From: an uncultured Porphyromonadaceae bacterium
Lineage (GTDB): Bacteria; Bacteroidota; Bacteroidia; Bacteroidales; Muribaculaceae
DNA: 64,000 nucleotides
Assembly (NCBI GenBank): GCA_937901905.1
Contig: CALDIF010000084.1
Span: 14,857 to 78,856, forward strand
Direction of reading: 5' to 3'
This document shows positions 54,386-63,887 of the stretch, piece by piece. Every line of letters begins with the position of its first letter. The stretch's first letter is position 1. Position numbers and translations under genes: made by a program. The notes beneath the pieces were generated by a model that was given only the letters and a program-made list of their open reading frames with translations, was not told the origin of the DNA and did no database searches.

Positions 54386-57300
54386 ATGGCAACAAAATTT
54401 TCCGACTTTATAAAAATTCAGGATTTTCTTCCTGTGTACGACATGACGGATGAGTCGTCTTCAGTATGGAGTTCATTCATCCCGACCAAACAGTTCTGTG
54501 ACCTACTACAACGCAGTGTCACAGCATTCACTTCCGGGGAAATCAGTAAGCGCCGCTCTATGTGGGTGCGTGGCACTTTCGGAACAGGTAAGAGTCATGC
54601 CGGCAGTGTTGTTCGCCACCTGCTCTGCGACCCAATTGAGGACGTTGACGATTATATACAGAACTTGCCCGGCGAAGCACTTCGTGCCCAGCTTACAGCT
54701 ATCCGCAAGCAAAAGAAGTATTTCCCTGTGGTGATGAAAGGAGTTGAAAGCGCCTATAATATTCCGCGCTTCTCCCTTTCAGTTCAGCGAAAAACAAAAG
54801 AGGCTCTTGCGGCGGCCGGACATTCCGATATCGTGGTTCGTTCTGACTTCGACAAAGCAATCCGTTGGGTCGAGAGTCACAAATCGAGGATTGACGAGTT
54901 GATAGCTCTCAGCGATGAATTGGCATCAGAGGCTCCCACTTACGACAAGCTACTAGCTAAATTGAAATCCTTTGACATCGATGTGTTCCTGCATTTGGAG
55001 GAAGTTCTCGCTGTTGACGACACCTACTTATCAAGCGACAACATCAGCGACTGGCTTGTGGAAGTGGGAAAGGAAATAGAGGAAGCAGGTATTGCCAACG
55101 GTTTGATTATCTTTTGGGATGAGTTCACCAGTGTGATGGACACGCTGAAGAGTGACCGAATCAATGTTCTCCAGAACATCGCCGAGAAATCGCAAAACAA
55201 CAATGTTTTTCTCTATCTTATTTCCCACCGTACGGAGAGTGCCAGTCTTGACGCAAAAGGCAAAGACATCACCAAGATGAGCGACCGCTACGATCTTGTG
55301 GACTATCAAATGGATGAAATTTCGACCTACTTGATTTTGCGACACACCTTCACCATCTCCAATGAGCAAAAATTGGGAATAGAGACCTGGGGAACAAACA
55401 ATAAAATTGACAAGCACCTCTATGATTATTTGTGCGAGAGTAATTCTTTGGAGGAAAAAGACCACATCCAAAACCTATTTCCACTTCACCCATACACAGC
55501 CTTCCTATGCTCAAAGATGGCGAACATTATGGGGTCAGCGAACCGAAGTGTGCTTCGATTTATGAATGACGACAAGAACGGTTTCAAGCAGTTTATAGAT
55601 GAACCGACAAACTATGAGTTGAAGATGATGCTGACTGCTGACTGGCTATGGGACTTCTTCTATTCCGAATTTGCCAATGAGCCACTTTGCACAGCATTTA
55701 CTAATGTTTTCACCTCACACTTGAGTAAGGTGGAAAAAATGGGTGATGACTATGTCCGTGTTTTCAAAGTCATTCTTTTGCTCAACGCGCTTAGCGTCAA
55801 GTTCAAGAGTTCGCCCGCTAAATATGCTCCCAATGAAACAAATCTAAAGTTTATCTTCTCGGGCGACCGCTGCGAGGGTAAAATGAAGATAATCTTAAAT
55901 TGGCTCGACGAAACCAAGATTATCGCTCGTGACATCTTTGGGGAGTTCAAAATATCGGTTTCAGCCTACAACCCTGCAGAAATCACAAAGGAGAAAGCCG
56001 CTGTCACTACAACTTTCAAAACCGCTATTGAATACTTGAAATATAACGACAAGTGTCGTCAGGAAATAACGAGGATTTTCCTTGTCGGAGAGCGCCTTAT
56101 GCGCAAGTGTGAGCCTCAATTCTATGCTTGTGAGGAGGCTGAAGCTGTACTGCGCAGCAAATTGAATAAGTACACTCGCGAGAAGCCGAACTTTTTGCAC
56201 GTTGCTATATTCTTCTCGATTACCGATGAAGCAAGAGACATCATGGAGAATCGCATTAAAGAGTTCTCGGTGGAATTTGAAAACATGATGTTCATCATTC
56301 CTACAGAAGTATTTACATCAACTGCACAAACCCATTTCATTGATGCCGTTGCACAAGCGAATGTTAGCCGTTCTCACTTCAACACCGACGATGCCGGTCA
56401 GTTTGAGAATGCTGCCAAAGAATACGTTGCAAAGTGGAAGAACCGCATGAATGGAGGAACGTACGTTATGTACTTTAATGGGCAAAGGTCAAGTGATGGT
56501 ATATTCAGCAACATCTACAATGTCATCAATAAGAAGTTCAGTCTTCAGATATTCTCTGCCGGAATGGAAAGCGTAAAACCGCTTCATAACGAATCGATGA
56601 CCTACTTTGCCAACAAGAACTTCAAGGCTCTATCATTACAAATCCTTCAGAAAAGGACCCGAGATGAAATGCTTTCTTTTGGAGGTTCTGTTCGTCCGAC
56701 TAAACATATCTTCATGGAGGGCGAAAACAACCTTGTAAGCGACACTTGTGAATTAACCGATGTGGCAAAAGCCGGCTCATCGTGGCTTAACAAAATATGT
56801 AAAGAAGTTGATTTGCTTATTGAGGCAGCAAAGAAAAAGTATGCCGATCGCTTTTCATTGAGCGATATCCTTGTCCCTCTTATGCGTCCACCATACGGGT
56901 TGTTTGCCAATCCCGCTAATTATGCTGTGCTTGGTTTTGCTTTGCGCAAACATAAAGAAGATCTATTCAACCCCAGCACTTCTCAACCTGTAGGTGACGA
57001 AAAACTCAATGACATGATTGAGATTTTGCTGAAGATGTGGGATCAAGGCTCAAGCGAAACGAGCAACAAACTATTGCTCCGTTTCGGCTCAATAGAAGAA
57101 CGCAATCTAACCAGCATTCTCGGTGAGGTGTTTAACCTCAGCATTGTCAAAGGAGTAACTATGAGCGATTTAAAGAGCTTAAATTACGCCAAATGGAGTA
57201 TCACAGAGTTCTGTAAGCAAATTGCCAAATACCCGCTTTGGTCACTCCTATACTGCGATAAAATCAAGGAAAAGGGTAATTGCAAAAAGGCACTAACCGA

Positions 57301-57805
57301 CTTGATTTCACTCTTTAACCAAGACAGTTATTCATTACCTAAGATTAAAGAGTTGCTACATGAGATTAAGAAAGAACAGATTGACCTCTATGTCCTATTT
57401 ACCAATGAGTCAAACTACAAAAACGGCTTCAACAACTTCATCAGCAACATAAAAGGGGTGGAGTTGAAGGACGAGTGGAGAGAAGAGCTTGAAGAAGAAC
57501 TCTCTCATATGCAGTCAGAAATTGCATTCCGTCGAGAGGAAGATGTGAAATCATGTGTGATGTCGTTCTACATCAATAAGATTAAACCTGTGACACCCCC
57601 GGTTTCTCCCGTTGATTCCGATCCTGATATTCCCATGGTTCCGGCAACACCTGTTTCTCCGACCCCTCCCGAAAAAGTTAAAAAGGCTAAGAATCTTGTC
57701 AAAGAACAAACTATGCCAAGCATGATGTGGCAGAAGGTGGTACTTGACATGATTGAAAACCATCCCGAAGTATCTCAGTTTATTATTGATTATCTTGGCA
57801 GCTAA
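54386..57805 (+). CDS. brxC: BREX P-loop ATPase BrxC (type 4)
   Basis: The protein is 1,139 aa. Walker A is GTFGTGKS (63-70) and Walker B is LIIFWDEF (240-247), followed by a sensor-like LYLISHRTES and a long helical body. A Pro/Thr/Val-rich linker (about 1072-1098) precedes the C-terminal helix. BrxC is a large ATPase found in every BREX system and is thought to power or gate the complex. Size and position between brxP and pglZ fit type 4. Confidence 0.85.
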   Translation: MATKFSDFIKIQDFLPVYDMTDESSSVWSSFIPTKQFCDLLQRSVTAFTSGEISKRRSMWVRGTFGTGKSHAGSVVRHLLCDPIEDVDDYIQNLPGEALRAQLTAIRKQKKYFPVVMKGVESAYNIPRFSLSVQRKTKEALAAAGHSDIVVRSDFDKAIRWVESHKSRIDELIALSDELASEAPTYDKLLAKLKSFDIDVFLHLEEVLAVDDTYLSSDNISDWLVEVGKEIEEAGIANGLIIFWDEFTSVMDTLKSDRINVLQNIAEKSQNNNVFLYLISHRTESASLDAKGKDITKMSDRYDLVDYQMDEISTYLILRHTFTISNEQKLGIETWGTNNKIDKHLYDYLCESNSLEEKDHIQNLFPLHPYTAFLCSKMANIMGSANRSVLRFMNDDKNGFKQFIDEPTNYELKMMLTADWLWDFFYSEFANEPLCTAFTNVFTSHLSKVEKMGDDYVRVFKVILLLNALSVKFKSSPAKYAPNETNLKFIFSGDRCEGKMKIILNWLDETKIIARDIFGEFKISVSAYNPAEITKEKAAVTTTFKTAIEYLKYNDKCRQEITRIFLVGERLMRKCEPQFYACEEAEAVLRSKLNKYTREKPNFLHVAIFFSITDEARDIMENRIKEFSVEFENMMFIIPTEVFTSTAQTHFIDAVAQANVSRSHFNTDDAGQFENAAKEYVAKWKNRMNGGTYVMYFNGQRSSDGIFSNIYNVINKKFSLQIFSAGMESVKPLHNESMTYFANKNFKALSLQILQKRTRDEMLSFGGSVRPTKHIFMEGENNLVSDTCELTDVAKAGSSWLNKICKEVDLLIEAAKKKYADRFSLSDILVPLMRPPYGLFANPANYAVLGFALRKHKEDLFNPSTSQPVGDEKLNDMIEILLKMWDQGSSETSNKLLLRFGSIEERNLTSILGEVFNLSIVKGVTMSDLKSLNYAKWSITEFCKQIAKYPLWSLLYCDKIKEKGNCKKALTDLISLFNQDSYSLPKIKELLHEIKKEQIDLYVLFTNESNYKNGFNNFISNIKGVELKDEWREELEEELSHMQSEIAFRREEDVKSCVMSFYINKIKPVTPPVSPVDSDPDIPMVPATPVSPTPPEKVKKAKNLVKEQTMPSMMWQKVVLDMIENHPEVSQFIIDYLGS

Positions 57806-57817
57806 ATCTGAACATCT

Positions 57818-60265
57818 ATGGATACATCAGAAAAAGTTAAGGTATTCAACTCTTTTGAAGAACTGACACGGGAAATAATCCGTGATACGGATTCACGCGA
57901 AATGTTGGCACAGCGCTACGCCATACGCTTTATTATGCTCAACAATTTTCTTGAGTTTAGGAACCTCGCTAAGTTTATGGCTAACATTGGAGTGGAAGCA
58001 TTAGACTTAGAAAGTTTGATTAGCGATGGTGAAGATGATGAATGGATAACAAAGGATGTTCTTAAGAATGCCATTGAAGGTCGCAAGAGCTCCACTTTCA
58101 TAACCCCATTTTCTGAACTTGTCCGTTTTTACAATGATGATGATTTCCGTGGATTCTTCAACGAGATAATGCTTTTAGAGGACGTAAATCATCCACATAA
58201 ACGCATTTATATTCCATTGATTGGCTTGCAAAACCGATTTACAGATTTCCTTAATCACTTTGCTCGCATTGCCGAAAGCGCTCCTATATGGCGATATGAT
58301 GCAGAGCCTCAATCGGTAGAAGTCTTTCTTGCTAAATATAAGGACTTTACACTACCCAATGGCACCGTACAATGTCAATTGGGCTCACTTCGCGAGTGGT
58401 TAAAATTTTGGAAAGTACAAGCACCACAAGAGCGAATTGTGTGTACTTCAATACCCATCTCGGCTAAGCACAAATATTCTAAACCGGACAATATATTCAA
58501 CTTCAAGAAAATCGAGACTGCCCATGAATTTATGACGCAGTTCTTGGATTTGTCATTTCCTTTTGAGTTTAGACCTGAAGATAAAGTGTTCTGGGAAGAA
58601 ACTCTGCGGCGATTAGATAAATCCACGATAGCAGCATTTTCATTCGACTCTTTTGTGCGGAACCATTTTAATCGAGTTAAGTTTGATGACTCAGACGTGC
58701 TTAATGAATGGACAAATGTAACGAATTCTTCTTTCGATCGTTGGCTTCTGAAAAACTTCGTACTATACACCGATTTTGCTACCTGTCATCAGTACTTAAC
58801 TCTTTGTGTTGAGGCTACTTTGAGTTTAACAGATGAGTATGAGTTAACAAAAATGGTTGCTACTCGCATTCTATATGGTATTCCAGAGAACAAGCGAGAA
58901 CAGTATGCTTTTGAGCGACGAAAGATGATAGTGGATAATGACTATATCTTCAAAAAAGCACTTGCACACAGCGATCAAGAGTGGTTGTTTGATAGAGTTA
59001 AGGAAATATTCCAAATCCGAAACAACCTTAGTTATGCCGTGGATATTTGCACCGGCGTTTTTGACTTCGAGAAGAAACTGCTTATGGGGTGGTCTATACA
59101 TTATCCCGCAAACAAGAAACTTCAAGAAGCCGTACGATTGTATTATCCCGATTATGCAGCTTATCTGACAAGCAATAAGCCATCTCATTTTGTTTCTGGT
59201 TGTCAATGGTTTATAGATTATATTAAAATCTATAAACAAGCCAAGATGAAAGACGAATATCTTGAAGAGATAGATAATGTGATCAAGACCAAGAACCATA
59301 CATCGGGGAGCTTCTATCAATGGTATTATGAGTTTGCAGAAACACACAACTTGCTGGCTGAAATTCGAAACAACGTTGTTTACCGTCCCGATAAGGTCTA
59401 TTGGATTGATGGGTTGGGTGCTGAATTTCTCTCATATATTATATACTTAATAGACCGGGAAAATAGCAACCTTAAAGTTGTTCGTTCGCAATTAACTCGT
59501 GCAAAGTTACCGTCATCGACTTATCATAATCGTTTTACCGACGATGATGTTGTTAAGTTTGGAGCATTGGATGAGCTGGGTCATGATTCTCACGGCTACA
59601 AGCAGTTTGATACACTTAGAAAAGAATTGGAGATAATCAAAGCTATTATTAAGGAAATAGTAGCTACATCTAAAAATGAGAAATGCACTGTCGCCATTGT
59701 ATCTGACCATGGTCTGAGTTGCCTGTCAAGAAAAGCACCATCGAAAAAGTACGATGGCAAATTTGAGCATGAGGGCAGGTACATCAAGGCAACCGATGAT
59801 GCGACATCCGACACTGATTATTTGGTGGTTGTAAACGAAGATGACGGACATAAATATAAAGTGGCTCTTACTCACTCTTCGCTTTCAAAAGTTCCAACCC
59901 ACCAAGTGCATGGTGGTTGTACCCCGGAGGAAATTCTCGTCCCGTTTATTTTACTATCCAATAAGGACGTAACAACCAATGTGGCAAACTATCAAATTTA
60001 TATAGTGAATACAGACATTATGTTGTCTAATCCGGCGGTAGAGATAATTGTGATTCCAGAACCAACAGGTGTGACTCTAACTTGTGAAGGTATAACATAT
60101 AAGATGGACAGGGTTGGCACACAATGGAACTCATTGCTTCAAAATATAACCGAAGGTACTCACACAATTGATGTAAAACCAGATGGTTCTAATAGCGTTG
60201 AATTAAAGATTAACATCATCGGTGTCGGTGGTAATACAGACATTGATGATATGTTCGATTTATAA
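57818..60265 (+). CDS. pglZ: BREX alkaline-phosphatase-superfamily protein PglZ
   Basis: The protein is 815 aa. The helical N-terminal half is followed by a PglZ domain (about 525-715). Metal-site motifs of the alkaline phosphatase superfamily are visible: VYWIDGLGAEF (Asp531), VAIVSDHGLS (Asp630-His631) and THQVHGGCTPEEILVPF. A C-terminal Ig-like segment (about 735-805) ends in an acidic tail. PglZ is the family marker of BREX. It lies 12 nt after brxC and 3 nt before brxL. Confidence 0.88.
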   Translation: MDTSEKVKVFNSFEELTREIIRDTDSREMLAQRYAIRFIMLNNFLEFRNLAKFMANIGVEALDLESLISDGEDDEWITKDVLKNAIEGRKSSTFITPFSELVRFYNDDDFRGFFNEIMLLEDVNHPHKRIYIPLIGLQNRFTDFLNHFARIAESAPIWRYDAEPQSVEVFLAKYKDFTLPNGTVQCQLGSLREWLKFWKVQAPQERIVCTSIPISAKHKYSKPDNIFNFKKIETAHEFMTQFLDLSFPFEFRPEDKVFWEETLRRLDKSTIAAFSFDSFVRNHFNRVKFDDSDVLNEWTNVTNSSFDRWLLKNFVLYTDFATCHQYLTLCVEATLSLTDEYELTKMVATRILYGIPENKREQYAFERRKMIVDNDYIFKKALAHSDQEWLFDRVKEIFQIRNNLSYAVDICTGVFDFEKKLLMGWSIHYPANKKLQEAVRLYYPDYAAYLTSNKPSHFVSGCQWFIDYIKIYKQAKMKDEYLEEIDNVIKTKNHTSGSFYQWYYEFAETHNLLAEIRNNVVYRPDKVYWIDGLGAEFLSYIIYLIDRENSNLKVVRSQLTRAKLPSSTYHNRFTDDDVVKFGALDELGHDSHGYKQFDTLRKELEIIKAIIKEIVATSKNEKCTVAIVSDHGLSCLSRKAPSKKYDGKFEHEGRYIKATDDATSDTDYLVVVNEDDGHKYKVALTHSSLSKVPTHQVHGGCTPEEILVPFILLSNKDVTTNVANYQIYIVNTDIMLSNPAVEIIVIPEPTGVTLTCEGITYKMDRVGTQWNSLLQNITEGTHTIDVKPDGSNSVELKINIIGVGGNTDIDDMFDL

Positions 60266-60268
60266 TAT

Positions 60269-61705
60269 ATGAGCACAATAGGCGAAAAAATAAAAAAGGT
60301 ATTCGGTTCAGCTGCCGTATATAAAAACCCGGCAAACTATGAGGTTTTCAATGGTCGAAACCTGCCATCGTTTGTAAAGGACTATCTTATCTCAACACAT
60401 ATTGCACCGGATGGTTCTTTCAAACGAGAATCTCTTTCGCGATTTCTTGACGCTCATATTCCCAAAGACAATAGCGCTATTCTTGCGCGACTTCGTCGAG
60501 GAGAAACACTTACCTTACTCACTCGCTTCGTGGTATCAACGAGCCTTGCTCAGAATAAGACGAGTTTCCAAATTCCTGATATGGGCATCAAGTCTTCTGA
60601 TACGCTAATTCCGGATTACCTCATTGAGGAGTATCCTGATGATTTGATAGACGGCGAGAAGTGGGGCATCATGAAGATTGTGTATATTGCCCCCGCAGAG
60701 GGGGAGAAAGGGCATGTCGAAATGGTAAAATTCAAACCATTTCGTCCAATGCAAAAACTGGACATCAATTACATTCGCAGTTGTAGAGAGCAATTCTCGC
60801 TTGAAGAATGGATTGATGTTCTTATCTCGGCAATGGAATATACCCCAAATGCCTTCAACGGCATAACTCAAAAATTGGAGTTTCTGACTCGCTTATTACC
60901 GTTTATCGAGCCACGCCTGAATCTTATCGAGCTCGCACCTAAAGGAACAGGCAAGAGCTACGTATTTGGCAATCTCTCGAAATTCGTTTGGTTGGTAAGC
61001 GGCGGAAAGGTCTCGCGAGCAAAACTCGTTTATGATAAATCAACAAAGGCACCAGGCATCATGCGCTTTTATGATATGGTTGCCTTTGATGAAATACAAA
61101 CAATTACATTTTCAGACAACTCCGAGATGCAGTCGTTCTTGAAAAATTATCTGGAGTATGGCCGTGCTACCATAGACAACTATGAATTCATGTCTGAATG
61201 TGGTCTAATGCTGTTGGGTAATATACTGCTGAGTGAGAATAATGAACCGTTGAATTACAGGTATTTTGATTCACTTCCAGAAGTATTTAAAGAGTCTGCT
61301 TTGCTTGACCGGTTCCACGGAATGATTGAGGGGTGGCTTTTGCCTCGTGTGAATGTCGATATGGCATTACACGATTGGACGCTCAACGTGGAATTTTTCT
61401 CCGAAGTGCTTCATCAGATGCGAACAGAATCAGTATATTCACATATTGTTGACGATTTGATTGAGGTTCCACAAGGAGCTGATATGCGGCATACCAAGGC
61501 AGTTAAGCGCATTGCAACCGCCTACCTTAAGCTTTTGTTCACCCATATTACTTCGGCAGAACAGATGGATAAGAATGACTTCAATATGCTTTGCTTGCAG
61601 CCTGCGATTCGCAGACGCGATATTATACGGCAGCAATGTAGCAATATTGATGCTGAATTTTCATTCTCCAAACCAATTCCTGAATATACTGTTAAAAATC
61701 TATAG
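60269..61705 (+). CDS. brxL: BrxL-like AAA+ protein, short form
   Basis: The protein is 478 aa. The AAA+ core shows Walker A ELAPKGTGKSYVF (224-230) and Walker B MVAFDEIQ (270-277), matching BrxL. Type 1 BrxL proteins are about 680 aa and end in a Lon-like domain; here the protein stops about 180 residues after the AAA core, and no S16 Ser-Lys protease motif is seen. Either type 4 BrxL is naturally short or this copy has lost its tail. Its DNA-binding AAA role could remain. The next gene starts 1 nt after the stop. Confidence 0.78.
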   Translation: MSTIGEKIKKVFGSAAVYKNPANYEVFNGRNLPSFVKDYLISTHIAPDGSFKRESLSRFLDAHIPKDNSAILARLRRGETLTLLTRFVVSTSLAQNKTSFQIPDMGIKSSDTLIPDYLIEEYPDDLIDGEKWGIMKIVYIAPAEGEKGHVEMVKFKPFRPMQKLDINYIRSCREQFSLEEWIDVLISAMEYTPNAFNGITQKLEFLTRLLPFIEPRLNLIELAPKGTGKSYVFGNLSKFVWLVSGGKVSRAKLVYDKSTKAPGIMRFYDMVAFDEIQTITFSDNSEMQSFLKNYLEYGRATIDNYEFMSECGLMLLGNILLSENNEPLNYRYFDSLPEVFKESALLDRFHGMIEGWLLPRVNVDMALHDWTLNVEFFSEVLHQMRTESVYSHIVDDLIEVPQGADMRHTKAVKRIATAYLKLLFTHITSAEQMDKNDFNMLCLQPAIRRRDIIRQQCSNIDAEFSFSKPIPEYTVKNL

Positions 61706-61706
61706 A

Positions 61707-62290
61707 ATGACACGCGAAGAGGAATTACATCTAATTGTAGATTTACTGCATAAACATGGATTGCCTATCAACCCGGTGCCGGAATATGCGATACAAGAGA
61801 AATCGGGGAGTGATGACAGTAGTTTGGTGCCTCATGATAATGTAGGTGCCGCTAACAAAAGAGGTTCATCAACTCAAGAAATAACTCAAGAAAAGATACT
61901 TGCTTATACTCAGTTAATAACGTCTGTGAGGAAGCAGTATAAGTCTAATGACACTCAATCTCTTGGTCACGCATTAAAACAACTACGCAATCCCCAATAC
62001 TGGGAATCGGGAATTGGAGATGCTTTAGCTCAAGTCGGCATCACATCTCCCGGCAGGCTAACTCCGAGGTCCTTTCTAGAACTCATAAAAAACAATGTCG
62101 TTGTGAATGAAAAAGGGCAAAATGAGATAGGGATATGGGGATTAGGCGGATTAAGGACTCTTCGGGTGCTTATGTCGTAAATCATGACGGCACATATGCA
62201 CAAGAAACTGTATTTAGAGCTTGCAGGACATTCACTCCTGAAAAATTAATAAAGATGTTAATTCAGAATGACATTCTGAAAGATGATTAA
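61707..62290 (+). pseudogene. First BREX tail gene, frameshifted at a G-run
   Basis: Frame one gives 157 aa from ATG 61707 to TAA 62178-62180. From about 62140 the sensible coding text moves to another frame (…IRRIKDSSGAYVVNHDGTYAQ…) and ends at TAA 62288-62290, 11 nt before the next start. Adding one G to the GGGG run at 62137-62140 joins both parts into about 194 residues. Residues 1-32 (MTREEELHLIVDLLHKHGLP) match the start of the next gene. The rest has no recognised domain. The shift may be mutation, phase variation or a sequencing error. Confidence 0.65.
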
Positions 62291-62301
62291 ATGCGGAATT
62301 T

Positions 62302-63066
62302 ATGTCAATACGTGAAGAATTAGAACTCATACTTAATTTGATAAAAAAGCACCATCTTCCCCTTAGCCCTATTCTGGAGTACGCTATAAAGGAGAAGCTT
62401 GAAAAATATGGGCCAGTCAAAGAAACAGATGTCCAAATGGGTAGTAATATAACAACTCAAAGTGTTCAAGAAGGTGTGGTTGTGAGCTATGATGATGTTC
62501 CTAATGATAGAATGAAAATTGTTGATTATAGTGAACGCAGTATCGCAGTTATCGGTAATACCAAACCATACAAAGATGATTTAAAAACACTGGGAGGTTA
62601 TTTCGTTTATCGTACGCAATGGGGACCGGCTTGGATATTTCGGTCAAAAAAACGAGACATAATTCAAGCATTTATTGATGGTGACACATCTGTTGTAAGC
62701 AGACCCGGCGAAGGAAAAACTTCAGATGGGCAACGTATTCCATCATCTCGTTATATTCTTAGCGTTGAATATCCCAATGGTCGTGTTTTCAGGAGTAATC
62801 TCGTGTGGGAAACACTCGTAGATGTAATTAAATATGCCGACCCGAAAAAAGTAATGGACTTGAATATTATTTGCATGGGTGATAACTTGGTATCACCGCG
62901 CCTTAATGAAAATCCACGCTATCGTTCAGCTCAAAAGGAAGTTGGTGGAGGCCTATATGTTTGTGCTTATTCCTCTACGGATAACAAACTCAATCAAATT
63001 AAGAAGATTAGCAAACGACTGCATCTCGGCTTAAAGGTCGAGAAAATTGACACATTTAACGAATAA
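62302..63066 (+). CDS. Second BREX tail gene, unknown function
   Basis: The protein is 254 aa. Residues 1-32 (MSIREELELILNLIKKHHLP) are paralogous to the start of the preceding gene (shared pattern EELxLIxxLxxKHxLPxxPxxEYAIxEK). Residues about 78-127 form a compact block (SIAVIGNTKPYKDDLKTLGG, WGPAWIFRSKK) that I have the impression of seeing in other Bacteroidetes proteins. The C-terminal 100 residues are alpha/beta with no catalytic signature I recognise. It is the last gene of the BREX operon, and an accessory role is inferred from position only. Confidence 0.65.
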   Translation: MSIREELELILNLIKKHHLPLSPILEYAIKEKLEKYGPVKETDVQMGSNITTQSVQEGVVVSYDDVPNDRMKIVDYSERSIAVIGNTKPYKDDLKTLGGYFVYRTQWGPAWIFRSKKRDIIQAFIDGDTSVVSRPGEGKTSDGQRIPSSRYILSVEYPNGRVFRSNLVWETLVDVIKYADPKKVMDLNIICMGDNLVSPRLNENPRYRSAQKEVGGGLYVCAYSSTDNKLNQIKKISKRLHLGLKVEKIDTFNE

Positions 63067-63171
63067 TATTTTTTGCTAAGAAAAACTTAAAACAGAATGA
63101 AAAAAAAAGGGGGAAACTGTTACAGCAAAACGGAGGAAGCTGTTACAGTTTTGATGGCGCAAAATTAAGTG

Positions 63172-63366
63172 TTATATTGCAGTTTTACGTTCTAGACATG
63201 CGTCAATAACAAGCATCTTTAAATGAGACAACATATTCTCGTGAACATCTTTAATCCATCGACCGGTTGAAATGACAAGGTTAATTGCGGCTGTACTTAT
63301 ACTATCTCCTTTTAGTACATTACAAAAAGTTAAAAATTTAACTCTAATTAACTGATTATCAAGTAG
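63172..63366 (-). pseudogene. Possible C-terminal gene remnant
   Basis: An open stretch of 64 codons on the - strand has no upstream ATG but reads as protein-like text (…GRWIKDVHENMLSHLKM…) to a TAA at 63172-63174. It may be the tail of a gene cut off by the mobile-element fragment to its right. The gap 63067-63429 otherwise holds two direct copies of CTGTTACAG (63117-63125, 63140-63148) and a promoter. Confidence 0.2.
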
Positions 63367-63396
63367 TTAAGTATTGTATAAGTCCTTGGAAATCAG

Positions 63397-63404
63397 TAAC
63401 TTTG
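63397..63404 (+). promoter_or_regulatory. -7 box before the chimeric ORF
   Basis: TAACTTTG with a TTGT 19 nt upstream lies 26 nt before the ATG at 63430. It is probably the original transposase promoter. Confidence 0.5.
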
Positions 63405-63429
63405 TAAAGAAAAACTTCCTATTTTTCAG

Positions 63430-63810
63430 ATGAAGAAAGCTACTAATTCCAAGGACAAGGGCAAAAATAGCAAACTTTTACCGATCATGCAAGAGCATTT
63501 GAGCAAATCGATGAACCTGGCGCGCATCAAATTGATGACGCTGCTGCTCGAGGCCCTGGTCAAGGCGCAGACGGTGAACGGTTGCAAACTGACCCAAAGC
63601 GGCACCGCGACAGTCGCCGGCAAGCAGTGCTACGTGTTCAAAGGCAAGAAAAGCGGCACGACCATTGAGTATTACATTTGGGAGGGAGTTGTCATGAAGC
63701 ATGTGGAGAAAGACTCCGACGGCACTTCCAGCACCACAGCGCAGAGCATTGAGTTGCCCACCTCGATCGATGCCTCGAAGTTCACCGTCCCCAAGACTGC
63801 CGTCAAATAA
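63430..63810 (+). pseudogene. Chimeric ORF: transposase N-terminus joined to an unrelated C-terminus
   Basis: The ORF is 126 aa. Residues 1 to about 48 (LLPIMQEHLSKSMNLARIK…LVKAQTV) resemble the start of Bacteroidales IS4-like transposases. From about residue 49 the text changes to GCKLTQSGTATVAGKQCYVF…KFTVPKTAVK, which looks like the end of a secreted beta-rich DUF4412/LolA-like protein. Neither part is complete. The joint (about 63575) probably records a deletion between an IS and a neighbouring gene. The fusion may be expressed, as it has a promoter and terminator. Confidence 0.55.
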
Positions 63811-63848
63811 AAGTAATCCTCAACTTCCCTGAAAATACTGAATATATT

Positions 63849-63887
63849 TCAGCAAGTTGCAGATTATTTGCAACTTGCTGATTTTTT
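63849..63887 (+). terminator. Intrinsic terminator at the right edge
   Basis: A perfect 13-bp stem (63849-63861 with 63869-63881) closes a 7-nt loop and is followed by TTTTTT. It ends the chimeric ORF's transcript. The last ~110 nt of the window hold nothing recognisable. Confidence 0.88.

Noticed and set aside
51820..63066. Type 1 BREX or a Dnd phosphorothioation system
   Set aside because: No pglX methylase, brxA or brxB; no dndB/D/E. The gene set brxP-brxC-pglZ-brxL fits type 4.
63117..63148. CRISPR-like repeat (two CTGTTACAG copies)
   Set aside because: Only two 9-bp copies with a 14-nt gap; too short and too few for a CRISPR array.
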